DNA of 64,000 bases from CAXXOK01 sp035353615 (GCA_035353615.1 DAOPZY010000014.1:6683-70682); one strand, 5' to 3'; positions 34,304 through 43,162 are shown, counted from the stretch's first letter. Made by a program: numbers and translations. The notes: a model not told the origin generated them from the sequence alone.

Positions 34304-35188
34304 TCAGGCCCGCGTTGCCAGCAAGCGAAGGTGATTGTCGGTGAAGCTCGCGGAAACCCGGCCCGTATCCATCAGCCAGGAAAAATAGGATCGGATGGTG
34401 CTGCCCACCAGCACATACTGTTCAAAATTCATGGTCAGCTCATACCGGCTGAACATTTCCTGCAAGGCTACATCAAACGGCACGGGCGTGCGGCAAATTT
34501 CCAGCAGATGATCCGCCACCGCGAGCACCTTAACCCGGTTATAGGTCGCCAAGGGCCGGATATCTTTGGCAGGCTCGGCGTGGGCCGGCACAAACAGGCT
34601 GGCGGTCATTTCCGAGATACGGTCGAGCGTTTGTAGGTAGGCTTCCACATCATAAATAAAAGGAATGCCATATTTATCGAGCGTCGCCTCGCTGCTGACA
34701 CAGTCGGCCAGAAAAACAACGTCGTCCGGCGTGCGGTAGCCCACCATATCGAAAAAATGGCCCGGAAGGGGAAGCACTTCGATCTCCTTGGGGAAGTCCG
34801 GATCGCTCAGTTCGACCGCGTCGCTTTCCTGCGCCATTAAAAACTTGTGGCGAAGCTCCTTGCAAGGGAAGCCCCCATATAAAAAGGAAGGCTCCAAAAT
34901 TGGGTGGCACGTCATGGCCCGCTCGATGCCGTTGGCGAAAATTTTGCAGCCGGTTTGCGATTGCAAATAGCGGTTGCCGCCGATATGATCCGCGTTGGAG
35001 TGCGTGTTGAGGATGGCTGTCAGCGACCACTGCTGCCGATCCAACACCTGCCGGACTTTTCGCCCGGCGTCCTTATCGTTGCCGCTGTCGATCAGGATCA
35101 CATGCTGCCCATCCGGCGTGTAAACGCCAATTTTTGCCGGGCAATCGATGTAGTAGCTGCGCGGCCCAACCTGCGTTAACTCGTACAT
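34304..35188 (-). CDS. MBL-fold metallo-hydrolase
   Basis: 294 residues from ATG 35188 (GGAGG 9 bases upstream). The metallo-beta-lactamase fold is seen in VILIDSGNDKDAG, ILNTHSNADHIGGN, LPLPGHFFDMVGY, VVFLADCVSS and FVPAHAEP. The metal motif reads HSNADH, with Asn where the classical HxHxDH has its second His; Asp and the outer His residues are kept. The last ~80 residues look helical and may form a winged-helix-like tail. Function unknown; glyoxalase II-like or RNase-like roles cannot be separated. Confidence 0.85.
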   Translation of the reverse strand: MYELTQVGPRSYYIDCPAKIGVYTPDGQHVILIDSGNDKDAGRKVRQVLDRQQWSLTAILNTHSNADHIGGNRYLQSQTGCKIFANGIERAMTCHPILEPSFLYGGFPCKELRHKFLMAQESDAVELSDPDFPKEIEVLPLPGHFFDMVGYRTPDDVVFLADCVSSEATLDKYGIPFIYDVEAYLQTLDRISEMTASLFVPAHAEPAKDIRPLATYNRVKVLAVADHLLEICRTPVPFDVALQEMFSRYELTMNFEQYVLVGSTIRSYFSWLMDTGRVSASFTDNHLRLLATRA

Positions 35189-35227
35189 GGCTATCAACCT
35201 CCGTAGGCAATTCAGAATGCTACGCCA

Positions 35228-35256
35228 AGCATACCACACAGCCAGCGGCTCGACAA
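35228..35256 (-). promoter_or_regulatory. Promoter of the MBL-fold gene
   Basis: Minus strand TTGTCG (35256-35251), 17 bases, TATGCT (35233-35228), with TG one base before the -10. Confidence 0.6.
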
Positions 35257-35340
35257 CCGCCGCCAATGCGTTTACCCATGAAAAACCGATAAAAACCAAC
35301 CGACCCCGGACTGGCAGGCAATGTAACCGACAACTGAAAA

Positions 35341-35402
35341 ACCCTCGCCGCAGCGAAAATGGGTCAAGGCCAAAGCCTCTGTGGGGTGCAGGGGTTAAGC
35401 AT
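35341..35402 (+). repeat. Dispersed GC-rich repeat, copy 4 (5' part only)
   Basis: CCCTCGCCGCAGCGAAAATG and GGGTCAAGG match the start of the copy at 20.93 kb over about 30 bases with two differences; the later hairpins are missing. The rest of the 35257-35519 gap shows no gene. Confidence 0.6.
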
Positions 35403-35519
35403 TTGCCCGCCGGAGGCCATCTATGGCAACACATACAACGTTAACACCACGAGCGCCAAAGGCAAAATGTGGTGCGGCGTACGGACTCGATTTGGTTTGT
35501 CAACGGTCTGAATGTCAGG

Positions 35520-35561
35520 AAAAACGGCCTGTCAAAAGCCGGATGGCTCGGGTACAGGCCG
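35520..35561 (-). terminator. Rho-independent terminator of the envelope operon
   Basis: On the minus strand CGGCCTGT (35561-35554) pairs with ACAGGCCG (35532-35525), followed by TTTTT (35524-35520). Confidence 0.75.
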
Positions 35562-35585
35562 GTTTGAGTTTTACGTAGGCAAAGG

Positions 35586-36179
35586 TTAGCCGCGCGGTTC
35601 GCTTTCGTCGGCTGTTGGGGCGGCTTCTGCGGCTTGCGTTTCAGCGGCCTCGGAGGGGGCGGCTTCATCGCTTTCAGCAGCTGGCTCGGCAGGTGTTTCC
35701 GTTTCGGCGGGCTGAGCCTCGGTAACGGAATCTCCCGGCTCCGCGGTATCCGGCCCGTCGGTTTGCAACGAGCATTGCACGGGCTCCTGCGGTTCGCTTT
35801 CGTCGGTTTCAACGCTGCATTCAACGGGTTCCTTGACCTCGTCCGCAGGCGGATCCGGGCTTGCGGCCTGATCCTGCGCGGCGTTTTCGGCGGCAACTTT
35901 GCCGTACTTTTGCGCGCGCAAAACGCTCAGTCGGGCTTCGATTTCGCTCAACTCCTGAAACAGCGCGTCCAGCGGCTCAGGCAACTGCGTTCCGTTTTGC
36001 CATAGGTCAAACGCCTGAAGGCTGAAATCGGTCAGAATTTCACGGCGGCGTGTTTCCAGATTGATCTCGTTCACCTTGAGCTTGGCGTTGCTCGCCAGAT
36101 TGGAGGCGGAAGTGCCGATGGCTTCCATCCCTTTAAAGAGCGCGATCCGGACCTTGCTGGAGAAATTGTTCTTGGACAT
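35586..36179 (-). CDS. Conserved-type hypothetical protein with acidic Pro/Ala/Glu tail
   Basis: 197 residues from ATG 36179, with AACGGAG 8 bases upstream; a GTG three codons earlier is possible. Residues 1-~105 are helical and partly charged (MSKNNFSSKVRIALFKG, LFQELSEIEARLSVLRAQK) and may form a coiled coil. From ~110 to the end the protein is a low-complexity acidic tail made of repeated PVEC/PVQCS-like and EPAAES/EAAPSEAAE units, with two Cys. No family is recognised. It follows the exported cysteine-peptidase-like gene by 17 bases. Confidence 0.75.
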   Translation of the reverse strand: MSKNNFSSKVRIALFKGMEAIGTSASNLASNAKLKVNEINLETRRREILTDFSLQAFDLWQNGTQLPEPLDALFQELSEIEARLSVLRAQKYGKVAAENAAQDQAASPDPPADEVKEPVECSVETDESEPQEPVQCSLQTDGPDTAEPGDSVTEAQPAETETPAEPAAESDEAAPSEAAETQAAEAAPTADESEPRG

Positions 36180-36196
36180 ACGCTTCACTCCGTTTC

Positions 36197-37216
36197 CTAA
36201 TACTTGTAGAGATCATCGCGGAGGCGGTACAGGGTTGCGCCACGCTTTTTCATGTAGAACACGTTTACCCACCAGTCGATATCCGCGTCGGCGTTATATT
36301 GCAGGTAACCCCAGCGCGCGCCGTTGACGCGCGTGCCGCGCATGTTGCTGTCCGTCCAGTGCACCATGCCGGTGACGGGGTCGTAATCGCGGATGATGTA
36401 CATGCTATGCGGCCCGTTGCCCCCGCCGTAATAGCCGACGATTTGGAAAAAGTCCCCTTTTTGGATCTGTTCTATTAACTTCCGCGCCAAGGCCTGATTT
36501 TCCTCTTCGCTCAGGCTGTCGTTATACTTAAATTGCGCGGCGATTTCAAACGGGCTGCCCTCCTCTGCGGTTTCCGGCTTCCACTCAATGCCGTAATCGT
36601 AAGGGGCGCAAGCTTTTTTGCTGTTGTTCTTGGGCATGTGCAGAGCAAGCTCAGGGTACGCGAGCATCCGGTATTCTTTGCTGAAGGTGTCAAAAAGGCG
36701 CATTACGAAATTTTTGCACACGCCGATATCGTAATCTGTTTCCGCGGGCGCGAACATATACCGGCTATCCCGGGAGTTGGCGTAGGCGAGGGCAATCATG
36801 CGCCCGATCAGTTCCGCCTTGGGCGAAAGCACCGGAACCCGCTGCTCGGCGTATACGGCGTCCGTCGCCGCGTCAGCGTACCCGCGCACCACGAGGAGCG
36901 CGCCCTGCGTTTGGGGCTGATCGAGCTGAAAGGTATAGGTCACCTGAGCCTCCGTGCTTTCGTAGCTTAGCGTCTGATCCACCAGCTGCAATTCCAGCGT
37001 TATGCGTTCCACATTGGCGCCTTCCACCTTCACGCTGAGCTGATTGCCGCTTTCATAGCTGTCGCTGCCCGTGGGGGAGATCACATACACCGACGGGGTA
37101 CGCGCGCCGTCGTCAAGCGAGGTTTCCTCGGTGTCGCCGGTTGCCAGGGCCGCGAAAGGGCAACTGAGCATAAACGAAAGAAGCGCGGCCCCAACGCGAC
37201 GGAAACCTGTGCCCAT
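36197..37216 (-). CDS. Exported NlpC/P60-like (papain-fold) protein
   Basis: 339 residues; GGGAGG 8 bases upstream of the ATG. A signal peptide ends near AALATGD. Residues ~40-130 look like an Ig-type beta domain (SVYVISPTGSDSYESGNQLS). The C-terminal half resembles an NlpC/P60-type cysteine hydrolase, with a possible catalytic Cys in YDIGVCKNFVMRLF and His in GNGPHSMYIIRDY. Such enzymes usually cut peptidoglycan stem peptides. The match rests on the spacing of these two motifs only, so the family is a moderate-confidence call. Confidence 0.65.
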   Translation of the reverse strand: MGTGFRRVGAALLSFMLSCPFAALATGDTEETSLDDGARTPSVYVISPTGSDSYESGNQLSVKVEGANVERITLELQLVDQTLSYESTEAQVTYTFQLDQPQTQGALLVVRGYADAATDAVYAEQRVPVLSPKAELIGRMIALAYANSRDSRYMFAPAETDYDIGVCKNFVMRLFDTFSKEYRMLAYPELALHMPKNNSKKACAPYDYGIEWKPETAEEGSPFEIAAQFKYNDSLSEEENQALARKLIEQIQKGDFFQIVGYYGGGNGPHSMYIIRDYDPVTGMVHWTDSNMRGTRVNGARWGYLQYNADADIDWWVNVFYMKKRGATLYRLRDDLYKY

Positions 37217-37235
37217 GACGATTCACCTCCCTGCC

Positions 37236-37241
37236 AGTATA
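37236..37241 (-). promoter_or_regulatory. Extended -10 promoter of the envelope operon
   Basis: Minus strand TGG-TATACT with the -10 at 37241-37236; -35 is weak. Confidence 0.5.
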
Positions 37242-37258
37242 CCATATATTTGGGCAAT

Positions 37259-37291
37259 AAAAACCGAGCCGCTGTGCGGAAAACGGCTCGG
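37259..37291 (-). terminator. Terminator of the lipid kinase gene
   Basis: Minus strand CCGAGCCG (37291-37284) pairs with CGGCTCGG (37271-37264), followed by TTTTT (37263-37259). Confidence 0.85.
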
Positions 37292-37341
37292 CATCAAAAT
37301 TTACAGGATGGCTTGGGTAGGGCGACCATGCTTTGGCAGGC

Positions 37342-38244
37342 TCAGCCGTTTACCAGAGAGCCGGAACCGGCCCAATGCGCGAGTAGCGATGCGGGCCTGC
37401 ATTCAAAACTGGCGCTTTCCATGGGGATGATTTCCCCGTCCAAATTCAGCTGCATGTTGTGGGAGGTGAGCTTGCAACGGGCGGTGCGGTAATGGTGCGC
37501 AATTTTGGTATTCACCAGCTTGCCGCCCAGCAGGGCGGGCAGATAAAACGGGATGCGCCACGCGGGCAGCGTGTCCACCACAAGCACATCCAGCAGCCCG
37601 TCATCCACCTTTGCGCGCGGCATAATGGGGATGCCGCCGCCGATGTATTGCCCGTTGGCGATGCTGCACAGCATGTACTTGCCTTTCAGCTTCAGCTCGT
37701 CGCCAATTTCCACCAGCATTTCAAAGGGCTTGAAGGCTTTGATGGCGGCAATCACGCCGTAAAGGTAAGGCCAGATGCCGCGGACGTGCTTTTTTGCCTT
37801 CAAAGCGTATTCCAGCACCATTACGTCAAAACCCGCGCCGCATACGTTAATGAAGAAAGAATCGTTGATAACCCCCGTATCCAGCGGATGGGCGGGGTGC
37901 GTCAGCACATATTCCAACGCCTCATCCCACTTTTTAGGGGTGCCGATCACTTTGATAAAATCGTTGCCGGTGCCCGCCGGGATGATGCCAAGCGCCGAGG
38001 AGCTACCCACAAGCCCGGCCGCCGTTTCGCTGAGCGTGCCGTCGCCGCCGACAGACAGCACCGTGGTTGCGCCTTGGCGGGCAGCCTCGCGGGCCAGCTC
38101 GGTTGCATGCCCAACGCCCTCCGTGTAAAGCATCGTATGCTCAATGCCCCGTTCCGTCAGGATGGAGTCGATTTTTTGCCCAACCGAGAGCGCAAGGCCC
38201 GTACCGGCTACCGGATTCACGATCACTGAGATCATGGAATGCAC
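37342..38244 (-). CDS. dagK: Diacylglycerol kinase family lipid kinase (DagK/YegS/BmrU type)
   Basis: 300 residues. ATG 38244 is used; a second ATG three codons later (MISVIVNPVAGTG) fits the family start equally well and sits better from AGGAAGG. Nucleotide-binding motifs are clear: VNPVAGTG, SVGGDGTLSE, GIIPAGTGNDF, and the metal-binding NVCGAGFD. It phosphorylates diacylglycerol or a related lipid at the membrane and feeds phosphatidic acid back into lipid synthesis. The protein has the usual ~300-residue length. Confidence 0.93.
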   Translation of the reverse strand: MHSMISVIVNPVAGTGLALSVGQKIDSILTERGIEHTMLYTEGVGHATELAREAARQGATTVLSVGGDGTLSETAAGLVGSSSALGIIPAGTGNDFIKVIGTPKKWDEALEYVLTHPAHPLDTGVINDSFFINVCGAGFDVMVLEYALKAKKHVRGIWPYLYGVIAAIKAFKPFEMLVEIGDELKLKGKYMLCSIANGQYIGGGIPIMPRAKVDDGLLDVLVVDTLPAWRIPFYLPALLGGKLVNTKIAHHYRTARCKLTSHNMQLNLDGEIIPMESASFECRPASLLAHWAGSGSLVNG

Positions 38245-38266
38245 CTTCCTGTTTCAAGTTCCAAAC

Positions 38267-38295
38267 ATTTTACCGTTTTCCGTAGCAATTGTAAA
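38267..38295 (-). promoter_or_regulatory. Promoter of the lipid kinase gene
   Basis: Minus strand TTTACA (38295-38290), 17 bases, TAAAAT (38272-38267). Confidence 0.65.
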
Positions 38296-38364
38296 GAAGT
38301 TTATCATACAGGCCCCGGCGGGTTCGAAAAGTTTAGAAACCCTCAAAAAAAGCGAGTTACCATC

Positions 38365-38394
38365 TTGACGAATGCCTGCCTTTGCGCATAAAAT
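38365..38394 (+). promoter_or_regulatory. Probable promoter of the glycogen operon
   Basis: TTGACG (38365-38370), 18-base spacer, TAAAAT (38389-38394). It gives a ~180-base leader in which TGCCTG recurs (38441, 38487, 38505, 38538). Confidence 0.5.
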
Positions 38395-38580
38395 AAGATA
38401 AGCAAAAAAATTCTTGATTGTGGAAGAGATAATGTATCATTGCCTGCGCAGCCGCGGTGGGCAGGCGTCGGTGTATGGAAAATCGATGCCTGCAAACGGG
38501 CAATTGCCTGCGTCGGGCTACCCCTATTTGGAAGGGTTGCCTGTCCGTTTTTCAAAGACAATCAAAAGGGGGGATCACCG

Positions 38581-40749
38581 ATGCAGTATGTAGCGCCGTC
38601 CGCCGAAGCACGCGAGGCGTTTCATCAGGGAACCAGCCGCTACGCCTATCAAATGCTGGGCGCTCATCCGTGCGAAGAAAACGGCGCTCGGCTTTGGCAC
38701 TTTTGCCTGTGGGCGCCCAACGCCAAGCACGTTGCGCTGATTGGCACCTTTAATGGTTGGGACTTGAGCCGTCACCCGATGCAAAAACAGTTTGACGGCA
38801 CCTGGGAGCTTCGCCTGAGCGAGGCGGAACTGTGGCAAAACCTGCCGGAGCACGGCGAACCGGCCTATAAATACGCCGTTTGGGGGCAGGATGACGTTTG
38901 GCGCATGAAGGCCGATCCGTTCGGTTTTTATGCGGAGCTGCGGCCCAATACCGCCAGCCGCCTGTATGATATGGAGGGCTACGCCTGGGGCGACGGCGAA
39001 TGGATGCAAAAGCGGGGCGTCTACAACCCTTACATCAGCCCGGTGAATATTTACGAGGTACACATCGGTTCCTGGCGGCGGCATGAGGACGGCAGTTACC
39101 TCAGTTATCAGGAGTTTGCGGATCAACTGATACCGTATGTGCTGGAAATGGGCTATACGCACATTGAGCTGCTGCCGGTGATGGAACACCCGCTGGATAT
39201 GTCCTGGGGGTATCAGGTGCTGGGTTTTTACGCGCCAACCTCCCGTTACGGCAATCCGCGGCAACTGATGGACCTGATTGACCGTTGCCATCAGGCGGGG
39301 ATTGGCGTGTTGCTGGACTGGGTGCCCGGACATTTTCCCCGGGATGAGGCGGGCCTGTTCAAGCTGGACGGCACGGCGCTGTACAACCATCCGGACCCAA
39401 GGCGGGGCGAAATCGCCCAGTGGGGCACGATGCTTTTCGATTTCGCGCGCGGCGAGGTGTGCAGCTACTTGCTGAGCAACGCGTGCTTCTGGCTGGAATA
39501 CTATCACGCGGACGGCCTGAGGGTGGACGCGGTCAGCAGCCTTTTGTACTACGATTTTTGCAAGGAACGCGGGCAGTGGGTCCCTAACCAGTACGGCGGA
39601 CATGAAAATCTGGATGCGATCCGCTTTATCCGCCGCCTGAACGAAACGGTGTACCACGATTTTGCGGGCGTGATGATGGTAGCGGAGGAAAGCACGGCGT
39701 ATCCCATGGTAACCGCGCCTACCTACATCGGCGGGCTGGGCTTCGGGTTCAAGTGGAACATGGGCTGGATGAACGATATCCTGTTCTACATCCAGAAGGA
39801 GACGGTATACCGCAAGTACCACCACAGCAAGCTGACGTTCAGCCTGTTTTACGCGTTCAACGAAAATTTCATCCTGCCATTTTCCCATGACGAAGTTGTG
39901 CACGGCAAGCATAGCCTGCTGGATAAGAACCCCGGCGATCTGTGGCAGAAATTCGCCGGCCTGCGCGCGCTGTTCGGGTATACCATGGCGCATCCCGGGA
40001 AAAAGCTGCTCTTTATGGGCGGCGAGTTTGCGCACTTCATTGAATGGAAGTTCGACGATCAGCTGGATTGGTTCCTGCTGGTTTACGACCGGCATCCGCA
40101 GGTGCAGGCATGCGTGAAGGCCCTGAACCGCCTGTACCGGAATACCCCCGCGCTGTATGAGGTGGACAAGAACTGGGACGGTTTTCAGTGGATCACCGCG
40201 AATGATTCGGATAACAGCATCATCGCGTTCCTGCGCACCGACGCGAAGGGGGAAGCGATCCTTTGCGTGGTCAATTTTACGCCGGTGTTCTTCCCGACTT
40301 ACCGAATCGGGTTGCCAATGGACGGAAAGCTGAACGAGCTGTTCAACACGGACCGCGCGGAGTACGGCGGCAGCGATCAGTACAACGCGTGGGAAATCAC
40401 GCCCGAGGCGGGCGAGTTTAACAGCTTGCCGTACCACGCGGATCTCTGTGTTCCGCCGCTGAGCTGCTGCTATTTTACCTACCAGAAAAAACTGCCCAAA
40501 CCCAAACGGTCCCGGAGCATCGGCACGCCCGCGCAGGTGTTCAAAAATATACACAGGAGGGAACCCGCCATGAATACCAATCAAAAGGTTAATGCCCTGG
40601 CTGCCAAAGAGGATAAAGCCACAACCGTCCAAAGCAAAGCCGAAGCCGCAAAAGCCAAAGCGAAAGCCGCCGCCAAACGCCCCAACGCCAAAACCGCCGA
40701 AACGGACGCTAAGGAAATCGCCAAAGGGAACGCAGTGCGCAAGAAATGA
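38581..40749 (+). CDS. glgB: 1,4-alpha-glucan branching enzyme with basic C-terminal extension
   Basis: 722 residues from ATG 38581 (AGGGGGG 6 bases upstream). A CBM48 module (HFCLWAPNAKHVALIGTFNG) precedes a GH13 barrel with LRVDAVSSLLYYD (nucleophile Asp), MMVAEESTAYP (acid Glu) and FSHDEVVHGK. It makes alpha-1,6 branches in glycogen. After the normal end (LSCCYFTYQKKL) the frame continues ~85 residues into a Lys/Ala-rich tail with its own ribosome site and ATG (see 40570-40749). The operon continues with glgC, glgD and glgA. Confidence 0.95.
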   Translation: MQYVAPSAEAREAFHQGTSRYAYQMLGAHPCEENGARLWHFCLWAPNAKHVALIGTFNGWDLSRHPMQKQFDGTWELRLSEAELWQNLPEHGEPAYKYAVWGQDDVWRMKADPFGFYAELRPNTASRLYDMEGYAWGDGEWMQKRGVYNPYISPVNIYEVHIGSWRRHEDGSYLSYQEFADQLIPYVLEMGYTHIELLPVMEHPLDMSWGYQVLGFYAPTSRYGNPRQLMDLIDRCHQAGIGVLLDWVPGHFPRDEAGLFKLDGTALYNHPDPRRGEIAQWGTMLFDFARGEVCSYLLSNACFWLEYYHADGLRVDAVSSLLYYDFCKERGQWVPNQYGGHENLDAIRFIRRLNETVYHDFAGVMMVAEESTAYPMVTAPTYIGGLGFGFKWNMGWMNDILFYIQKETVYRKYHHSKLTFSLFYAFNENFILPFSHDEVVHGKHSLLDKNPGDLWQKFAGLRALFGYTMAHPGKKLLFMGGEFAHFIEWKFDDQLDWFLLVYDRHPQVQACVKALNRLYRNTPALYEVDKNWDGFQWITANDSDNSIIAFLRTDAKGEAILCVVNFTPVFFPTYRIGLPMDGKLNELFNTDRAEYGGSDQYNAWEITPEAGEFNSLPYHADLCVPPLSCCYFTYQKKLPKPKRSRSIGTPAQVFKNIHRREPAMNTNQKVNALAAKEDKATTVQSKAEAAKAKAKAAAKRPNAKTAETDAKEIAKGNAVRKK
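40570..40749 (+). CDS. Lys/Ala-rich basic peptide, in frame with and inside the end of glgB
   Basis: A 59-residue frame beginning MNTNQKVNALAAKEDK and ending KEIAKGNAVRKK, about half Lys and Ala (AEAAKAKAKAAAKRPNAK), like the tail of histone H1. AGGAGGG (40555-40561) stands 8 bases before the ATG, as good a start as any gene here. It is in the same frame as glgB with no stop between. It could be a separate gene that lost the glgB stop before it, or an internal start giving a free basic peptide. No function is assigned. Confidence 0.5.
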   Translation: MNTNQKVNALAAKEDKATTVQSKAEAAKAKAKAAAKRPNAKTAETDAKEIAKGNAVRKK

Positions 40750-40832
40750 ATCCCCTTCGCGTATGGAAGGCCGCGCGAACCGGCCGGCCGGTACGGGAAG
40801 GGACCCCATCACACAAAAGGAGTGGAACTTCC

Positions 40833-42005
40833 ATGCTGAAAAAGAAAGAGTGCATCGCCATGCTGCTTGCGGGCGGCCAAGGCAGCCGCCTCGGTATTTT
40901 AACAGCCAACATGGCGAAACCCGCGATCCCCTACGGCGGAAAATACCGCATTATCGATTTTCCCCTGAGCAACTGCACCAACAGCGGTATCGACGTGGTG
41001 GGCGTGCTCACCCAGTACCAGCCGTTGGAGTTGAACGCCTACATCGGCAGCGGGTCCCCGTGGGATTTGGACCTTGCGCACGGCGGCGTTTATGTGCTCC
41101 CGCCCTACGTGAAGGGCAAACAGGGCGAGTGGTACAGCGGCACCGCAAACGCGATATACCAGAATGTGGCATTTATTGAGCAGTTTAACCCGGAGTATGT
41201 GCTCATCCTCAGCGGCGACCATATTTACAAAATGAATTACAACGCCATGCTCCGCTTCCATATTGAAAAAGGGTGCGACGTAACCATCGCCGTGCGCGAG
41301 GTGCCGTGGGAGGAAGCTTCCCGTTTTGGCATTATGAACACGGACGCGGATAACGCGATTAACGAGTTTGAGGAAAAACCGGCGAAACCCAAAAGCAACA
41401 AGGCAAGCATGGGCGTGTATATTTTCACGTGGGACAAGCTGCGCGCCTACCTGTGCGATGACGCGCAGGACCCCAAGAGCAGCAACGATTTTGGCAAAAA
41501 CATCATCCCCAACATGCTTAGGGACAAGCAAAAGTTGTACGCCTTTGATTTTGAAGGCTACTGGAAGGACGTCGGCACCATCGAAAGCCTGTGGGAAGCC
41601 AACATGGATTTGCTGAACATGCCGATGCCGATTGATCTGTACGATAAAAAGTGGCGAATCTACGGCCGTAACCCCGGCGTAGCGCCGCATTACATCGCGG
41701 AAGGCGCGGTTACCCGTAGCAGCCTGATCACCGAGGGCTGCGAGGTGTACGGCCGCGTGGAGCACAGCGTGCTTTTCGCAGGGGTGCAGGTGATGCAGGG
41801 GGCAAGCGTCATTGACAGCGTAATCATGCCCAATGCGATTATCGAGCGCGGCGCGCAGGTATGCCGCGCGATTGTGGCGGAGGGCGCGGTGATCGGCGCC
41901 GGCGCCAAGGTGGGAGAGGAAACGGGCAACATCGCCGTGGTGGGGCAGAACGTGAAGCTTGCGGCGGGCACAACCGTAAAGGCCGGCGAGCAGCGCGCCG
42001 AGTAA
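40833..42005 (+). CDS. glgC: Glucose-1-phosphate adenylyltransferase
   Basis: 390 residues from ATG 40833; AAAGGAG upstream. The nucleotidyltransferase core is plain (MLLAGGQGSRLGILTANMAK, PAIPYGGKYRIIDFPLSNC, LSGDHIYKMNY, AFDFEGYWKDVGTIESLWEA), followed by a left-handed beta-helix of hexapeptide repeats. It makes ADP-glucose, the glycogen precursor, from ATP and glucose-1-phosphate. It lies 83 bases after glgB and 29 before glgD. Confidence 0.97.
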   Translation: MLKKKECIAMLLAGGQGSRLGILTANMAKPAIPYGGKYRIIDFPLSNCTNSGIDVVGVLTQYQPLELNAYIGSGSPWDLDLAHGGVYVLPPYVKGKQGEWYSGTANAIYQNVAFIEQFNPEYVLILSGDHIYKMNYNAMLRFHIEKGCDVTIAVREVPWEEASRFGIMNTDADNAINEFEEKPAKPKSNKASMGVYIFTWDKLRAYLCDDAQDPKSSNDFGKNIIPNMLRDKQKLYAFDFEGYWKDVGTIESLWEANMDLLNMPMPIDLYDKKWRIYGRNPGVAPHYIAEGAVTRSSLITEGCEVYGRVEHSVLFAGVQVMQGASVIDSVIMPNAIIERGAQVCRAIVAEGAVIGAGAKVGEETGNIAVVGQNVKLAAGTTVKAGEQRAE

Positions 42006-42034
42006 CCCCAGCAGAAGGAAAGAGGGAGAACGCC

Positions 42035-43162
42035 ATGGCTATGAAGAATGTTATGGGTATCATCTATACCGGCGAAAAGGACAGCTTCCTCCGGGAGCTG
42101 ACGCTGATGCGGGCCATCGCCGCCATGCCGGTCGCCGGCCGTTACCGCGTGATTGATTTTCTGGTAAGCGGGCTGGTGAACAGTGGAATCAAGAACGTCG
42201 GCGTGATTATGCAGAAAAACTACCACAGCCTGATGGACCATCTGGGCAGCGGCAAGGAGTGGGATTTGCACGGCAAGAACGACGGCCTTTATATTCTGCC
42301 GCCATTCCTGACCCGGGAAAACGTGGGCGTGTACAGCGGAAGTCTGGACGCGCTGCATTCCAACTTTGGCTACCTGCGCCGCAGCAAACAGGAATACGTG
42401 CTGCTTTGCAACAGCCTGATTATTTTCAACACCAACTTTACCGATATGTTCGAGGCGCATGAGCACGGCGGGGCGGATGTGACCATCATGTACACTCAAA
42501 ACCCCGAGATGCGCAGGCCGGAATACGGCGTTTACTTTGACATCAACAAAGAGGGCCTCATCACCGATGTGGAAATCGACCCGACCCATCCCCGGTACGA
42601 AAACACCTGCATGGAAGTGTTCCTGCTGCGCAAGGAGCTGCTGTTGGAACTGGTGGACCGGGGCGCGGCGCACGGTTACCACGACCTGACGCGCGACGTT
42701 TTCCAGCGCCTGATCCGCGACGCCGGCATGCGGGTGGCGGGCTTTGAGTACAAGGATGTTTGTTACCGGATGGACAGCGTGCAGAGCTACTTCAAGTTTA
42801 ACATGGACGTGATCGATCCGAAAATCCGGCATGCCCTGTTTAACGAGGAGCATCCGGTGTATACCAAGGTGCGCGACGAGCTTCCCGCACGGTATCTTGA
42901 AAACGCGAAGGTGATTAACGCCATGGTGGCGGACGGCTGCATTGTGGACGGCACTGTGGAACACTGTGTGCTGTTCCGCGGCGTAAAGGTCGCCAAAGGC
43001 GCGGTGCTGAAAAACTGCGTGATTATGCAGGATAGCGTCATTGAGGAGGATGTGCATCTGGAGAACTGCATTCTGGATAAGCAGGCCATCGTGAAGCGGG
43101 GCGGCAAACTGATTGGCCCTTCCTCGTACCCGATCGTCATTTCCAAGAACATGACAATCTAA
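42035..43162 (+). CDS. glgD: GlgD, regulatory paralogue of ADP-glucose pyrophosphorylase
   Basis: 375 residues from ATG 42035 (AGAGGGAG upstream). The fold matches GlgC, but the ATP-binding GGxGxRL loop is missing; the N terminus reads MGIIYTGEKDSFLRELTLMR. It keeps AGRYRVIDFLVSGLVNSGI, YTQNPEMRRPEYGVYFD and the C-terminal beta-helix. In Firmicutes GlgD forms a complex with GlgC and raises its activity. The ATG of an upstream overlapping frame at 41861 is not used. Confidence 0.95.
   Translation: MAMKNVMGIIYTGEKDSFLRELTLMRAIAAMPVAGRYRVIDFLVSGLVNSGIKNVGVIMQKNYHSLMDHLGSGKEWDLHGKNDGLYILPPFLTRENVGVYSGSLDALHSNFGYLRRSKQEYVLLCNSLIIFNTNFTDMFEAHEHGGADVTIMYTQNPEMRRPEYGVYFDINKEGLITDVEIDPTHPRYENTCMEVFLLRKELLLELVDRGAAHGYHDLTRDVFQRLIRDAGMRVAGFEYKDVCYRMDSVQSYFKFNMDVIDPKIRHALFNEEHPVYTKVRDELPARYLENAKVINAMVADGCIVDGTVEHCVLFRGVKVAKGAVLKNCVIMQDSVIEEDVHLENCILDKQAIVKRGGKLIGPSSYPIVISKNMTI

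Noticed and set aside
38575..40812. 745-codon minus-strand frame opposite glgB
   Set aside because: No ribosome site or recognisable domain; glgB is certain. Same explanation as other antisense frames (for example 7185-8585, 10714-12105, 41690-43534, 46799-48379).
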